In this document: in pieces, positions 24,087 to 31,828 of the stretch
Position numbering within the stretch: position 1 is the stretch's first letter
Layout of the letters: the number at the start of each line of letters is the position of its first letter
DNA from: Candidatus Poribacteria bacterium
Lineage (GTDB): Bacteria > Poribacteria > WGA-4E > WGA-3G
Reading direction: 5' to 3'
Length of the DNA: 64,000 bases
Assembly (NCBI GenBank): GCA_022821065.1
Contig: JAJEEK010000090.1
Location: forward strand, 83,704-147,703
Position numbers and translations under genes: made by a program
Notes under the pieces: model-generated
Seen by the model: the letters and a program-made list of their open reading frames with translations, nothing else
What the model was told of the DNA's origin: nothing
Database searches by the model: none

Positions 24087-24482
24087 CTACTCAGCATCAA
24101 TGAAGGGTCTTAGTTTTTCGAGTGTCTTTTCACCGATGCCTCTGACGTTCTGGAGATCGTCCACACTGCTGAAGTCGCCGTGTTGTGTGCGGTAGTCGAT
24201 GATTCTTCGTGCCGTCGCCTCGCCGATATTCGGTAGCGTTTCGAGTTCTTCCGTAGATGCGGTATTGATATTAAGGAGTTCCGGTTTGTTCGGTGTTACA
24301 GCGTTCGTCCGATTTTGTGGACGCGCATCGTTCGGTACGGCGATCAGATCGGGTTTGCCGAGGAACATTGCTGGTGCGAATCGCCGGACGCCCCAGAAAG
24401 CTGCCCCCGCCAAAATTAGGATCACCAGAAAAATGACTGCCCGCCAATAGTGGCGTTCAACGGCGTTTTCTATCTTATTCAT
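24087..24482 (-). CDS. ComEA-like helix-hairpin-helix protein, membrane anchored
   Basis: A 131-residue protein with one N-terminal membrane helix ('AVIFLVILILAGAAFWGVRR') and a C-terminal double helix-hairpin-helix domain ('LLNINTASTEELETLPNIGE' then 'DFSSVDDLQNVRGIGEKTLE'). ComEA proteins bind DNA on the outside of the inner membrane during uptake. The gene converges on the 5-FCL gene with no gap. It lacks other competence genes nearby, so a general DNA-binding role is possible. Confidence 0.9.
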   Translation of the reverse strand: MNKIENAVERHYWRAVIFLVILILAGAAFWGVRRFAPAMFLGKPDLIAVPNDARPQNRTNAVTPNKPELLNINTASTEELETLPNIGEATARRIIDYRTQHGDFSSVDDLQNVRGIGEKTLEKLRPFIDAE

Positions 24483-24491
24483 TAAATGTCC

Positions 24492-25031
24492 CTAATCAAA
24501 GTACTCGTCTTCGTTAAACCTCGTCCACGATTCAAATATGGGGAAGGGTCGAGGAAAATTATCGTTTTCAATGTTCAACTTGAACCTGATTTTCTTACCG
24601 TCAAACGGATCTTGAATGGAAATTGAGATGCCTGTCGTTTCAATGCAATTTTCGCACTCCGTCGGGAGTATTTGCGCTGAACGTGGTGCCTGAAAATAAA
24701 TTCGGTATTCCGACCCCGCCTTTTCAATCCGATAGTCCTCTGATAATATTTCCCACTCGTTAATCGCATAAGGCCCTTCGGCATATTGTGCCCATAGGCT
24801 AACACCGTTAAAGAAGTCGAGGATAACGGCTTTTCGCTTGTCGGCATCTCTGGAGGGATCAAACTGGCGGAATGAGCGATTGTCCAATTCGGCTTTTATC
24901 TTTTGTTCTTCTTCGCTGCTGATGGGTTGTAACGGTGTTGTGCAAGAAGAGAAAATCAGACAGGTGAACATGAGAATAAAAGGTAGGAAGCGTGCTGTTG
25001 TGTTTGCTTTAAAAGTGTTGTGTTGATGCAT
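24492..25031 (-). CDS. Hypothetical lipoprotein
   Basis: A 179-residue predicted lipoprotein. The ATG at 25031 (MHQHNTF) has GGAGG 8 nt upstream; the track start five codons earlier lies over that SD. The signal sequence ends in a lipobox-like 'LIFSSC'. The mature part has 'AVILDFFNGVSLWAQYAEGP' and a Cys pair 'TECENCIETTG', and looks beta-rich. It is not recognised. It lies 9 nt upstream of comEA and is probably co-transcribed. A MITE separates it from its candidate promoter. Confidence 0.72.
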   Translation of the reverse strand: MHQHNTFKANTTARFLPFILMFTCLIFSSCTTPLQPISSEEEQKIKAELDNRSFRQFDPSRDADKRKAVILDFFNGVSLWAQYAEGPYAINEWEILSEDYRIEKAGSEYRIYFQAPRSAQILPTECENCIETTGISISIQDPFDGKKIRFKLNIENDNFPRPFPIFESWTRFNEDEYFD

Positions 25032-25059
25032 GTGTATTTCCTCCATTTTTTATTCTGTA

Positions 25060-25177
25060 GGACTTATGCAATTTTGGATTTAAATTGTTCTGTTAGATGA
25101 AATTTCTCGTAAAATCCAGCGTTTTTGCATCACAAACCAATAGTTTGTGGTACATAAAGAGCCGCATGCGTAAGTCT
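25060..25177. mobile_element. MITE-like element, copy 3, with 9-bp target duplication
   Basis: 118 bp from GGACTTATGCA to TGCGTAAGTCT, with the shared 'ttctgttagatga' block and a central hairpin ACAAAC / GTTTGT. It is flanked on both sides by TATTCTGTA (25051-25059 and 25178-25186), a perfect 9-bp direct repeat that looks like a target site duplication. Confidence 0.85.
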
Positions 25178-25187
25178 TATTCTGTAA

Positions 25188-25217
25188 ATTTTAACGTTAA
25201 TCGAATAAGTTTGTCCA
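25188..25217 (-). promoter_or_regulatory. Candidate promoter of the lipoprotein-comEA operon
   Basis: Minus strand TGGACA (25212-25217), 18 bp, TAAAAT (25188-25193). The MITE copy 3 lies between this promoter and the gene. The rest of the 25032-25369 gap shows nothing else I can name. Confidence 0.35.
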
Positions 25218-25369
25218 AGTAGATGTTGAGATTAATTGAAAAATCAGGATTATACTTGATATGGAGGTCCGTCTCTGCTAAAATACGCAGTAAATTTGTA
25301 TTTACGGTTAATTTGATTTTTCGTTATTGAATTCATGGTAGGAAAGCACAAAGAGTTAAGAGGTAAAAT

Positions 25370-26866
25370 ATGGCAGACACCAATGAACGTGTAGCAGGTG
25401 GTACGCTTCCCGATTGGGAGGTTGCGGAACTTCCCGAACCACCGAAATATCAATTTGGCAAAGCGTTTCGGAGCATCTTAGGTCCTGGTATCATTGCGTT
25501 GGGTGGTTCGATCGGAAGCGGAGAATGGCTGCTGGGTCCCGCCATCACGGCGCAGTACGGGGGTAGGCTCCTCTGGATAGCGACGATTGCTATTCTATTA
25601 CAGGTGATCCTGAACACAGAGGCGATCCGTTATACGCTTTATACCGGCGAACCTATGTTGAGCGGTTATATGCGTTGCAAGCCGGGTGCGCCGTTTTGGA
25701 TGACCTTCTACTCGAGTGTTAACTTTTTTGGGATTTGGCCGGGTTGGGCGATGACTGCTGCAACAGCATTGGGTGCGGCGTGGCTCGGTTATATGCCGCA
25801 AGATGCGGATAGCGGAACCGTTCGCCTGTTTGCGTTTATCATCTTTTTCGCGTGCTTGGGGATTGTGCTGTTCGGTGGCAAGATTTACAACGCCCTTGAG
25901 AAGGTGCAGCTTTTCATGGTCATTTGGATTATCAGTTACCTCGTTGTCATAGACCTGTTTATGGTACCGCCGAGTGTGTGGTGGGATGCCATCAAAGGTT
26001 TTTTTAGTTTCGGAGCACTTCCTGAACCGGGACCCGATGGACAGGTCAATTGGTTGCTGCTTGGTGCCTTCGCCGCCTACGCTGGAAGCGGCGGCTTAGG
26101 CAATGTCACAATTACGAATTACGTCCGCGACAAAGGATGGGGTATGAGCAGTCTCGTCGGTGCGATTCCATCAATGATCGGTGGACAAAATGTGACGCTC
26201 TCACACTTGGGCAAGGTCTTTCGCATCACACCCGAAAATCTGACACGCTTCAAGGAGTGGTGGAAATACGTCCGTTTCGAGCAGTATGGTATCTGGATGC
26301 TTGGATGCTTCGTCGGTATTGCGTTACCTGCGATGTTGACCTTGGCGTTTGTGCCTTCTGGACAGGAGATGGACCAATGGGCAGCGGCAGGCTTCCAAGC
26401 GGACGGACTCGCCGAAAAAGGCGGGAGAGTGATGTGGTATCTCACCCTGCTATGCGGGTTTTGGGTGTTGTTCTCGACGCAACTCGGTGGTGTAGATGGT
26501 GTCCCTCGCACCTATACTGATATTATATGGACCGGATTGAAGCGGGTCCGAAGCTTGGACGAGCACAACGCAAAATGGATCTATTATCCGATTCTCGGTG
26601 TCTATATTATCTGGGGTGTTATCGCGATGTATCTTGCGAAGCCGTTCTTTATGATTCTGGTATCGGCAACGGTCGGTGGGTATTTGTTGGTGATTACAGC
26701 GTTACACACGCTTTATGTCAACCGGAAGTTCTTGCCGAAGGAGATACAGCCCCCGATGTGGAAACAGGTCGGATTGGTTCTGTGTGCGGGATTCTATTCG
26801 ATTTTCGGGACGATAACGGTTTATCAAAAGGTGCTTGTGCCTTATATTTTCCCGATTTTTGGGTAG
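25370..26866 (+). CDS. Nramp-like transporter with non-canonical metal-site motif
   Basis: A 498-residue membrane protein of the Nramp/APC superfamily with about eleven to twelve membrane helices. Helix 1 reads 'ILGPGIIALGGSIGSGEWLL' where true Nramp metal transporters have the D-P-G-N motif; here the position reads G-S-G-E, so the metal-binding aspartate and asparagine are absent. Helix 6 region 'GAFAAYAGSGGLGNVTITNY' likewise lacks the usual Met of the M-P-H motif. Similar proteins are annotated as divalent metal transporters in planctomycete-like genomes, but substrate and ion coupling are unproven. SD AGAGG upstream. Monocistronic, converging on cobA-hemD. Confidence 0.8.
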   Translation: MADTNERVAGGTLPDWEVAELPEPPKYQFGKAFRSILGPGIIALGGSIGSGEWLLGPAITAQYGGRLLWIATIAILLQVILNTEAIRYTLYTGEPMLSGYMRCKPGAPFWMTFYSSVNFFGIWPGWAMTAATALGAAWLGYMPQDADSGTVRLFAFIIFFACLGIVLFGGKIYNALEKVQLFMVIWIISYLVVIDLFMVPPSVWWDAIKGFFSFGALPEPGPDGQVNWLLLGAFAAYAGSGGLGNVTITNYVRDKGWGMSSLVGAIPSMIGGQNVTLSHLGKVFRITPENLTRFKEWWKYVRFEQYGIWMLGCFVGIALPAMLTLAFVPSGQEMDQWAAAGFQADGLAEKGGRVMWYLTLLCGFWVLFSTQLGGVDGVPRTYTDIIWTGLKRVRSLDEHNAKWIYYPILGVYIIWGVIAMYLAKPFFMILVSATVGGYLLVITALHTLYVNRKFLPKEIQPPMWKQVGLVLCAGFYSIFGTITVYQKVLVPYIFPIFG

Positions 26867-26891
26867 ATAAAGATTTGTATGTAAGTGCTGG

Positions 26892-26908
26892 CGCGGTTAG
26901 AAACCGCG
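26892..26908. repeat. GGTT-nnn-AACC hairpin, copy 4
   Basis: Perfect inverted repeat CGCGGTT / AACCGCG with an AGA loop, between two convergent genes, followed by 'tctacca'. It could also act as a weak two-way terminator. Confidence 0.7.
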
Positions 26909-26926
26909 TCTACCAATTATAGGGAT

Positions 26927-28453
26927 TTAGACTTTAATAATTGCTTCTACAAGACTCTCTATTGTGGCTTGTTTTGCAACGACATCGACCTTCATGCCGT
27001 GTTCTATCGCCGTTTTTTGTGTTTCGGGACCGATGACTGCGATCTGAACGCTTTTTAGCAGGTCGGCAGGCGTGTGTGTTGGGAACATTTCCAAGAAATT
27101 GGTAACTGTAGAGGAGCTGGTGAAGGTGACGAAGTCGATGCTGCCATTCAAGAGGTCGGTTTCAATTGCGTCTCGCCCTTTACCGCTATCGCTTGCGACT
27201 TTGAGGGTATCGTAAAGTGGTACATCGTCAATGTGTGCGCCTCTCTCACGTAGACCCTCTGGTAGCACGGCGGATGCGATTTTAGCACGCGGTAGAAGGA
27301 TTTTCTTCCCGCAGACGCCCTCTATTTCAGCGGCGATTGTGCTTCCACGGGAGTGCGATGGCACAAAATCTGGATGGATACCGATGCTGTTGAGTGCCTC
27401 AACCGTCTTCGGTCCAACTGCACAGATTTTGGTTTCGGCAAACGCTCGTACATCTTTCCCCTGCTCTTGCAGGTGTCCATAGAAGATTTCTACGGCGTTG
27501 ACGCTTGTGAAGATAACCCAATCGTATTCGTTTATAGAGCGGACATAAGTGCTGTCAAGCTTCAGCGGACGGATCTCTATCGTCGGAAATTGGATGACCT
27601 CAGCCCCGTTTGTTTCTAAAAGACCAGCGAATTCGCTTGCTTGTGCGCGAGCACGGGTTACGAGGATCCGTTTTCCGAAGAGCGGTTTGGTGTCGAACCA
27701 TCGGAGTTGTTGGCGCAGCCGGTTCACTTCACCGACAACGATAAGTGCTGGACTTTTGAGTTGGGCTGTTTCTGCTTTTTGTGCGATATCGTCAAGTGTG
27801 CCTTGGATGACCTGTTGTTGCGATGTTGTGCCGACTCGGACTAAACTCACGGGTGTCTCTGGGTTTCTACCGTGTGCTGTTAATCGTTCTGTGATCTGTC
27901 GGAGGTGTGCAACCCCCATATAGACGACGAGTGTGTCTACGGCAGTCGCGAGCTGCTTCCAGTTGATGTTTGTGTCTGGTCGTAGTGCGGCGGAATGTCC
28001 TGTAACAAATGCGACAGATGAGGCGTATTCTCGATGCGTGACGGGGATGCCAGCGTACGCGGATGCGGCGATTGCGGAAGTGATTCCGGGAACGACCTCA
28101 AACGGGATTCCGGCTTCGGTCAGTACGACTGCTTCCTCGCCACCGCGTCCAAAGATATAGGGGTCGCCGCCTTTGAGACGGACGACAACTTTGCCTGCTT
28201 TGGCGTGTTCTATGAGCATCTGATTGAGCTCTGCTTGTCGTGTTGTTCGGACTCTCGGATCGGGCGCTTGGATTTTTTCGGTGTGTGTGGGGCAGTGTTC
28301 GAGGAGCGTGTCGTTGAGTAGGAGATCGTAGATAACGACATCTGCGCGTTGAAGGCACTCTACACCTTTGAGTGTGATGAGTTTTCTATCGCCGGGTCCT
28401 GCGCCTACGATATAGACGATACCTGTGGGTAGCGTGTTCGGGGACGGTTTCAT
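26927..28453 (-). CDS. cobA-hemD: Uroporphyrinogen-III C-methyltransferase / uroporphyrinogen-III synthase fusion
   Basis: A 508-residue bifunctional enzyme. Residues about 8-250 are SUMT (CobA): 'GIVYIVGAGPGDRKLITLKG', 'VVVRLKGGDPYIFGRGGEEA' and 'PFEVVPGITSAIAASAYAGI' are the family signatures. Residues about 260-505 are HemD: 'GKRILVTRARAQASEFAGLL', 'DWVIFTSVNAVEIFY', 'ICAVGPKTVEALNSIGIHPD' and 'IDFVTFTSSSTVTNFLEMFP'. The fusion makes uroporphyrinogen III and then methylates it twice to precorrin-2. It overlaps hemC by 4 nt (ATGA). Confidence 0.95.
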   Translation of the reverse strand: MKPSPNTLPTGIVYIVGAGPGDRKLITLKGVECLQRADVVIYDLLLNDTLLEHCPTHTEKIQAPDPRVRTTRQAELNQMLIEHAKAGKVVVRLKGGDPYIFGRGGEEAVVLTEAGIPFEVVPGITSAIAASAYAGIPVTHREYASSVAFVTGHSAALRPDTNINWKQLATAVDTLVVYMGVAHLRQITERLTAHGRNPETPVSLVRVGTTSQQQVIQGTLDDIAQKAETAQLKSPALIVVGEVNRLRQQLRWFDTKPLFGKRILVTRARAQASEFAGLLETNGAEVIQFPTIEIRPLKLDSTYVRSINEYDWVIFTSVNAVEIFYGHLQEQGKDVRAFAETKICAVGPKTVEALNSIGIHPDFVPSHSRGSTIAAEIEGVCGKKILLPRAKIASAVLPEGLRERGAHIDDVPLYDTLKVASDSGKGRDAIETDLLNGSIDFVTFTSSSTVTNFLEMFPTHTPADLLKSVQIAVIGPETQKTAIEHGMKVDVVAKQATIESLVEAIIKV

Positions 28454-29379
28454 TCTAATGCCCTTTGTGCCATCATCAACAGTTCCATTGCGCCATTGTT
28501 CTGAAGTTTTTTGGCAACAGTTTCCGCTAAGTGTAGTGCTGCGTAAGGCTGCCCGACAGCACTCTCAAAAATACGGAGTGCGCCGTCTGGGTGACAGACG
28601 GTGCTGATGAGGCGCAGTTTATCATCAACATACCTTGCGTAGGCACCAATAGGTAATTGGCATCCACCGCCGAGGGCTGCTAATAGATTTCTTTCAGCGG
28701 TCACCGCTGTGACTGTCTGTTGATCGTTCAATGGTTTGAGGAGTTTTGCGACTGCGACATCACCCTCTCGTGCTTCAATAGCGAGTGCGCCTTGCCCGGG
28801 TGCTGGTACCATGCGTTCTACCTCAAAAAATTGGGTAATAACTTCAGCTTTTCGGAGGCGGTTGATGCCTGCTGCGGCGAGGATAATTGCGTCGAGGTCA
28901 CTATCTTGTAGTTTTCGGAGGCGGGTATCAACGTTGCCGCGTATATCAACGACTTGTAGGTCGGGGCGCATACAGAGCAGTTGTGCCTTTCGACGTGGAC
29001 TTGCGGTGCCGACTTTCGCGCCGTTCAAGAGGTCTTCTAAACGTAGCCCAGTGGCGGTGATGAATACATCGCGCGGATCCTCGCGTGTTGGTATCGCTGC
29101 GATGCAGAGTCCGTCAGGCATTTCTGTTGGGAGGTCTTTCAAGCTATGGACAGCGAGGTCAATCTCGCCTTCTAAGAGCGCGATATCTATCTCTTTGGTA
29201 AAGACTCCTTTACCGAGTCCGGTTATGGAGCGTTCTGGAAAAGCGTCGCCTGTGGTTTTGATGATTTTGAACTGAACATCGAGACCCGTATAAAGGTTTT
29301 CGAGTTGCTCTTTGACGAATTGTGCCTGCCAAAGCGCGAGTTGACTACCACGTGTGCCGATTACGAGTGAGTTTTGCAT
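28450..29379 (-). CDS. hemC: Porphobilinogen deaminase (hydroxymethylbilane synthase)
   Basis: A 309-residue cytoplasmic enzyme that joins four porphobilinogens into hydroxymethylbilane. The N-terminal 'LVIGTRGSQLALWQAQFVKE', 'LGKGVFTKEIDIALLEGEID', 'AVHSLKDLPTEMPDGL' (with the catalytic Asp region downstream) and 'VGTASPRRKAQLL' are all intact. The cofactor-attachment cysteine is in 'LGGGCQLPIGAYA'. It is translationally coupled to cobA-hemD and 51 nt downstream of hemA. Confidence 0.97.
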   Translation of the reverse strand: MQNSLVIGTRGSQLALWQAQFVKEQLENLYTGLDVQFKIIKTTGDAFPERSITGLGKGVFTKEIDIALLEGEIDLAVHSLKDLPTEMPDGLCIAAIPTREDPRDVFITATGLRLEDLLNGAKVGTASPRRKAQLLCMRPDLQVVDIRGNVDTRLRKLQDSDLDAIILAAAGINRLRKAEVITQFFEVERMVPAPGQGALAIEAREGDVAVAKLLKPLNDQQTVTAVTAERNLLAALGGGCQLPIGAYARYVDDKLRLISTVCHPDGALRIFESAVGQPYAALHLAETVAKKLQNNGAMELLMMAQRALE

Positions 29380-29430
29380 TAAAATCCCCTCTATTCTAAA
29401 GCCGTGCTGGATGAGGCACCGAACATCACC

Positions 29431-30732
29431 CTACGACTCCAAGTCTTCATCCTTAACATCCAAAACGAACAATTCTTGTAGTGCCTGGACGTATTGCCCG
29501 TGGTCGGCATCCCCATCGTTGACAGCGCAGCGGAGATTTTTCATGGGATGGTGTAGTAGTTTTTTGACAATTGCTTGTGTCATAGACGCTACGTCTGCTG
29601 CCTGCTGATCGGAGAGCGATGCTTTGTAGAAACACGCTTGTAATTCCGTATCAGCGATCTCTCGAAACTGCTGATGGAGTGCCTTAATAGTAGGATTGAC
29701 TTGAAAGATTTGTAGTTGGTTGTAGAACCGCTTCGCTTCTTCGGTTACAATCTGTTCTGCGCGTGTTGCCTCTTGTTGTCGGTCCTTGAGGTTAGAGGCG
29801 ACGACAGCTTCGAGATCATCGATGTTGTAAAGGAAGGCGTGGTCAATTTTATTCACATCGGGTTCGATGTCGCGTGGCACAGCAATATCGATGAGGAACA
29901 TATATCGGTGTCTGCGTTTCCGCATGATGTCAGCGAGGGGTTGTCGCTTGATGAGATAATCGGGGGCATTGGTGGAACTGATGACGATGTCGGCATCAAT
30001 AAGGAAGTCGAGATTGCTATCGTAAGCGAGCGGTGTGCCGTTAAATTTCTCGGCGACTTTTACGGCGCGTTCGTAGGTGCGGTTTGCGACGATGACATTA
30101 GAGACCCCGTTTGAAACGAGGTGTTTTGCCGTGAGTTCGCTCATTTCACCGGCACCGACAATTGCGACGGTTTTGCCTTCGAGTGTGTTGAAAATCTTTT
30201 TAGCGAGTTCAACAGCGGCGTAGCTAATAGAAACAGCACCGGTAGCGATGGTCGTCTCGGATCGGATACGTTTACCGACACTGAAAGCCTTGGTGAAAAG
30301 ACGGTTGAGGATTGTCCCTGCGCCGCCGGCTTCGCGTGAGGCATCGTAAGCCGCTTTGACCTGCCCCAAAATTTGGGATTCCCCAACCACCATAGAGTCG
30401 AGGCTTGTCGTCACTCTGAATAGGTGTCGGATCGACGCCAAGTTATGATGGAGATATGTCCATTTCTTGAGCGATTCGAGGCTAATCCGATGGTAGTGTG
30501 ACAGAAATTCGACCAACATTTTCGTGGCTGCGTCGTTAGAAGGCATTGAATTCGCCACGGCGTAGACCTCAACGCGGTTACAGGTCGAGAGGATCACAGC
30601 CTCTTGAACCTGAGAGTTTTCACGCAGGTGCTGGACGGCTTCAGTAAGTTGCGCTTCGGAAAACGCCAACTTTTCCCTGAATTCTATTGGGGCAACATGA
30701 TGGCTGGTTCCGATAGAGACGATTGGGTGCAT
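29431..30732 (-). CDS. hemA: Glutamyl-tRNA reductase
   Basis: First enzyme of C5-pathway ALA synthesis, 433 residues from the start MHPIVSIGTSHHVAPIEF. The catalytic cysteine is in 'ILSTCNRVEVYAV', the NADPH domain has 'TVAIVGAGEMSELTAKHLVS', and the C-terminal dimerisation helices are present. The track start 40 codons upstream is rejected: a perfect consensus promoter lies between the two ATGs, so only the downstream start can be on its transcript. No strong SD is visible before the chosen ATG. Product is glutamate-1-semialdehyde for HemL (34311-35627). Confidence 0.95.
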   Translation of the reverse strand: MHPIVSIGTSHHVAPIEFREKLAFSEAQLTEAVQHLRENSQVQEAVILSTCNRVEVYAVANSMPSNDAATKMLVEFLSHYHRISLESLKKWTYLHHNLASIRHLFRVTTSLDSMVVGESQILGQVKAAYDASREAGGAGTILNRLFTKAFSVGKRIRSETTIATGAVSISYAAVELAKKIFNTLEGKTVAIVGAGEMSELTAKHLVSNGVSNVIVANRTYERAVKVAEKFNGTPLAYDSNLDFLIDADIVISSTNAPDYLIKRQPLADIMRKRRHRYMFLIDIAVPRDIEPDVNKIDHAFLYNIDDLEAVVASNLKDRQQEATRAEQIVTEEAKRFYNQLQIFQVNPTIKALHQQFREIADTELQACFYKASLSDQQAADVASMTQAIVKKLLHHPMKNLRCAVNDGDADHGQYVQALQELFVLDVKDEDLES

Positions 30733-30784
30733 TCGTTTAACCAAAAAAATTAAAAAGGTGAAATGTTGTTTATACGCTTCGTAA

Positions 30785-30813
30785 ATTATATCATATATCA
30801 GCGATTGTGTCAA
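30785..30813 (-). promoter_or_regulatory. Perfect consensus sigma-70 promoter of hemA
   Basis: Minus strand TTGACA (30808-30813), exactly 17 bp, TATAAT (30785-30790). Predicted transcript start near 30778, about 45 nt before the hemA ATG at 30732. Confidence 0.88.
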
Positions 30814-30852
30814 ATTTTGCGGTAGCGATGCCGAGAGGCGTTCCGTTTTCAA

Positions 30853-31695
30853 CTACCGATATGTGTGCATACTATCCAAAAAGAGTTCTACGCCAGCATA
30901 GGTGCAGAGGACAGCACCGAACCCGATGATTGCTGCATACGCTGCCTTTCGTCCATGCCACCCCCAAAATTGCCGGAGACCGATTTGAACGACATAGATG
31001 AGCCATGTCATCAGCGTGGAGATCACTTTCACATCGAGCCACCGCCACGGAACATCTGTGATATATTGCGTCCAGAGACTACCGACAATGACCCCCATTG
31101 TAAGTAGGATCACACCGAGGATTGTACAACGGTAGCCGAGTTCGTCGGAGATACCGAGCGAAGGCAGAAGATTGTCCAATAGTGTATCCTTCTTTTTACG
31201 GATTTTCCGTTCTGTCATCAGATACATGAGTCCGAAACCGAATGCGGCGATGAACGCTGCATAAGCGAGAAAGATGAGTGTTGTGTGCGCGAGTAGCCAG
31301 TAATTGCGTAAAGGTTCCGGTAGTGCTGCGGTATGTGTCGCAAAGCTATAAGAGATGAGTATAGCGATGAATGCGACGGGCATCACGAAGCTGCCGAGTG
31401 TGCGGAGATGCGTCAAACGGACGATGATGAGATAGATCAGGGTGACTGCCCAGGCGAAGAAGGCGATGGAGTCTGTCCAGTGTGTCATCGGGAAATGCCC
31501 TTGCTGTAGCCACCAGAGCGGAATAAAGAGTGTCAGAAGAGCGAAACCGATATTTGTCGCCCAAAAAGCGATACGCTCTATCGTTGAACGGATCGCCATC
31601 GCTTCGGTGCGGTTGCCGAGTGCCAGCGAAAGGGTCTGAAAGATACCGGCTGCTAAGTATATTAGGAGTGTTAGAAGAAATAGAAAATTAATCAT
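30853..31695 (-). CDS. CcsA/HemX-like cytochrome c assembly membrane protein
   Basis: A 280-residue protein with about eight membrane helices of the CcsA/CcmC/HemX superfamily. The C-terminal half has 'YWLLAHTTLIFLAYAAFIAA', 'GFGLMYLMTERKIRKKK' and 'SLWTQYITDVPWRWLDVKVI'. The last segment sits where haem handlers have the WWD motif (W-G-x-x-W-x-W-D), but here it is altered and resembles HemX. HemX-type proteins lie next to hemA in many bacteria and affect GluTR amounts. A cytochrome c synthesis role is less certain because no CcsB is nearby. Confidence 0.85.
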   Translation of the reverse strand: MINFLFLLTLLIYLAAGIFQTLSLALGNRTEAMAIRSTIERIAFWATNIGFALLTLFIPLWWLQQGHFPMTHWTDSIAFFAWAVTLIYLIIVRLTHLRTLGSFVMPVAFIAILISYSFATHTAALPEPLRNYWLLAHTTLIFLAYAAFIAAFGFGLMYLMTERKIRKKKDTLLDNLLPSLGISDELGYRCTILGVILLTMGVIVGSLWTQYITDVPWRWLDVKVISTLMTWLIYVVQIGLRQFWGWHGRKAAYAAIIGFGAVLCTYAGVELFLDSMHTYR

Positions 31696-31828
31696 ATTTT
31701 TAACTATCGGGTTTCCGCTCGGTTTTGTCCGTTGTCCAAAACTGGTTTCCGATTAAATAGAACGCTAAAGGAACCCTGAAACGTTTTAGATTTGCTGGCA
31801 TAGTTGGCTTGCCTCACCAATAGCGTAC

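Noticed and set aside
26119-26511. 130-residue minus-strand ORF within the Nramp-like gene
   Set aside because: Shadow of a clearly coding plus-strand membrane protein; no SD and no family features.
30733-30852. N-terminal 40-residue extension of hemA in the ORF track
   Set aside because: A perfect TTGACA-N17-TATAAT promoter lies inside it and the canonical HemA start (MHPIVSIGTSHH) is at 30732.
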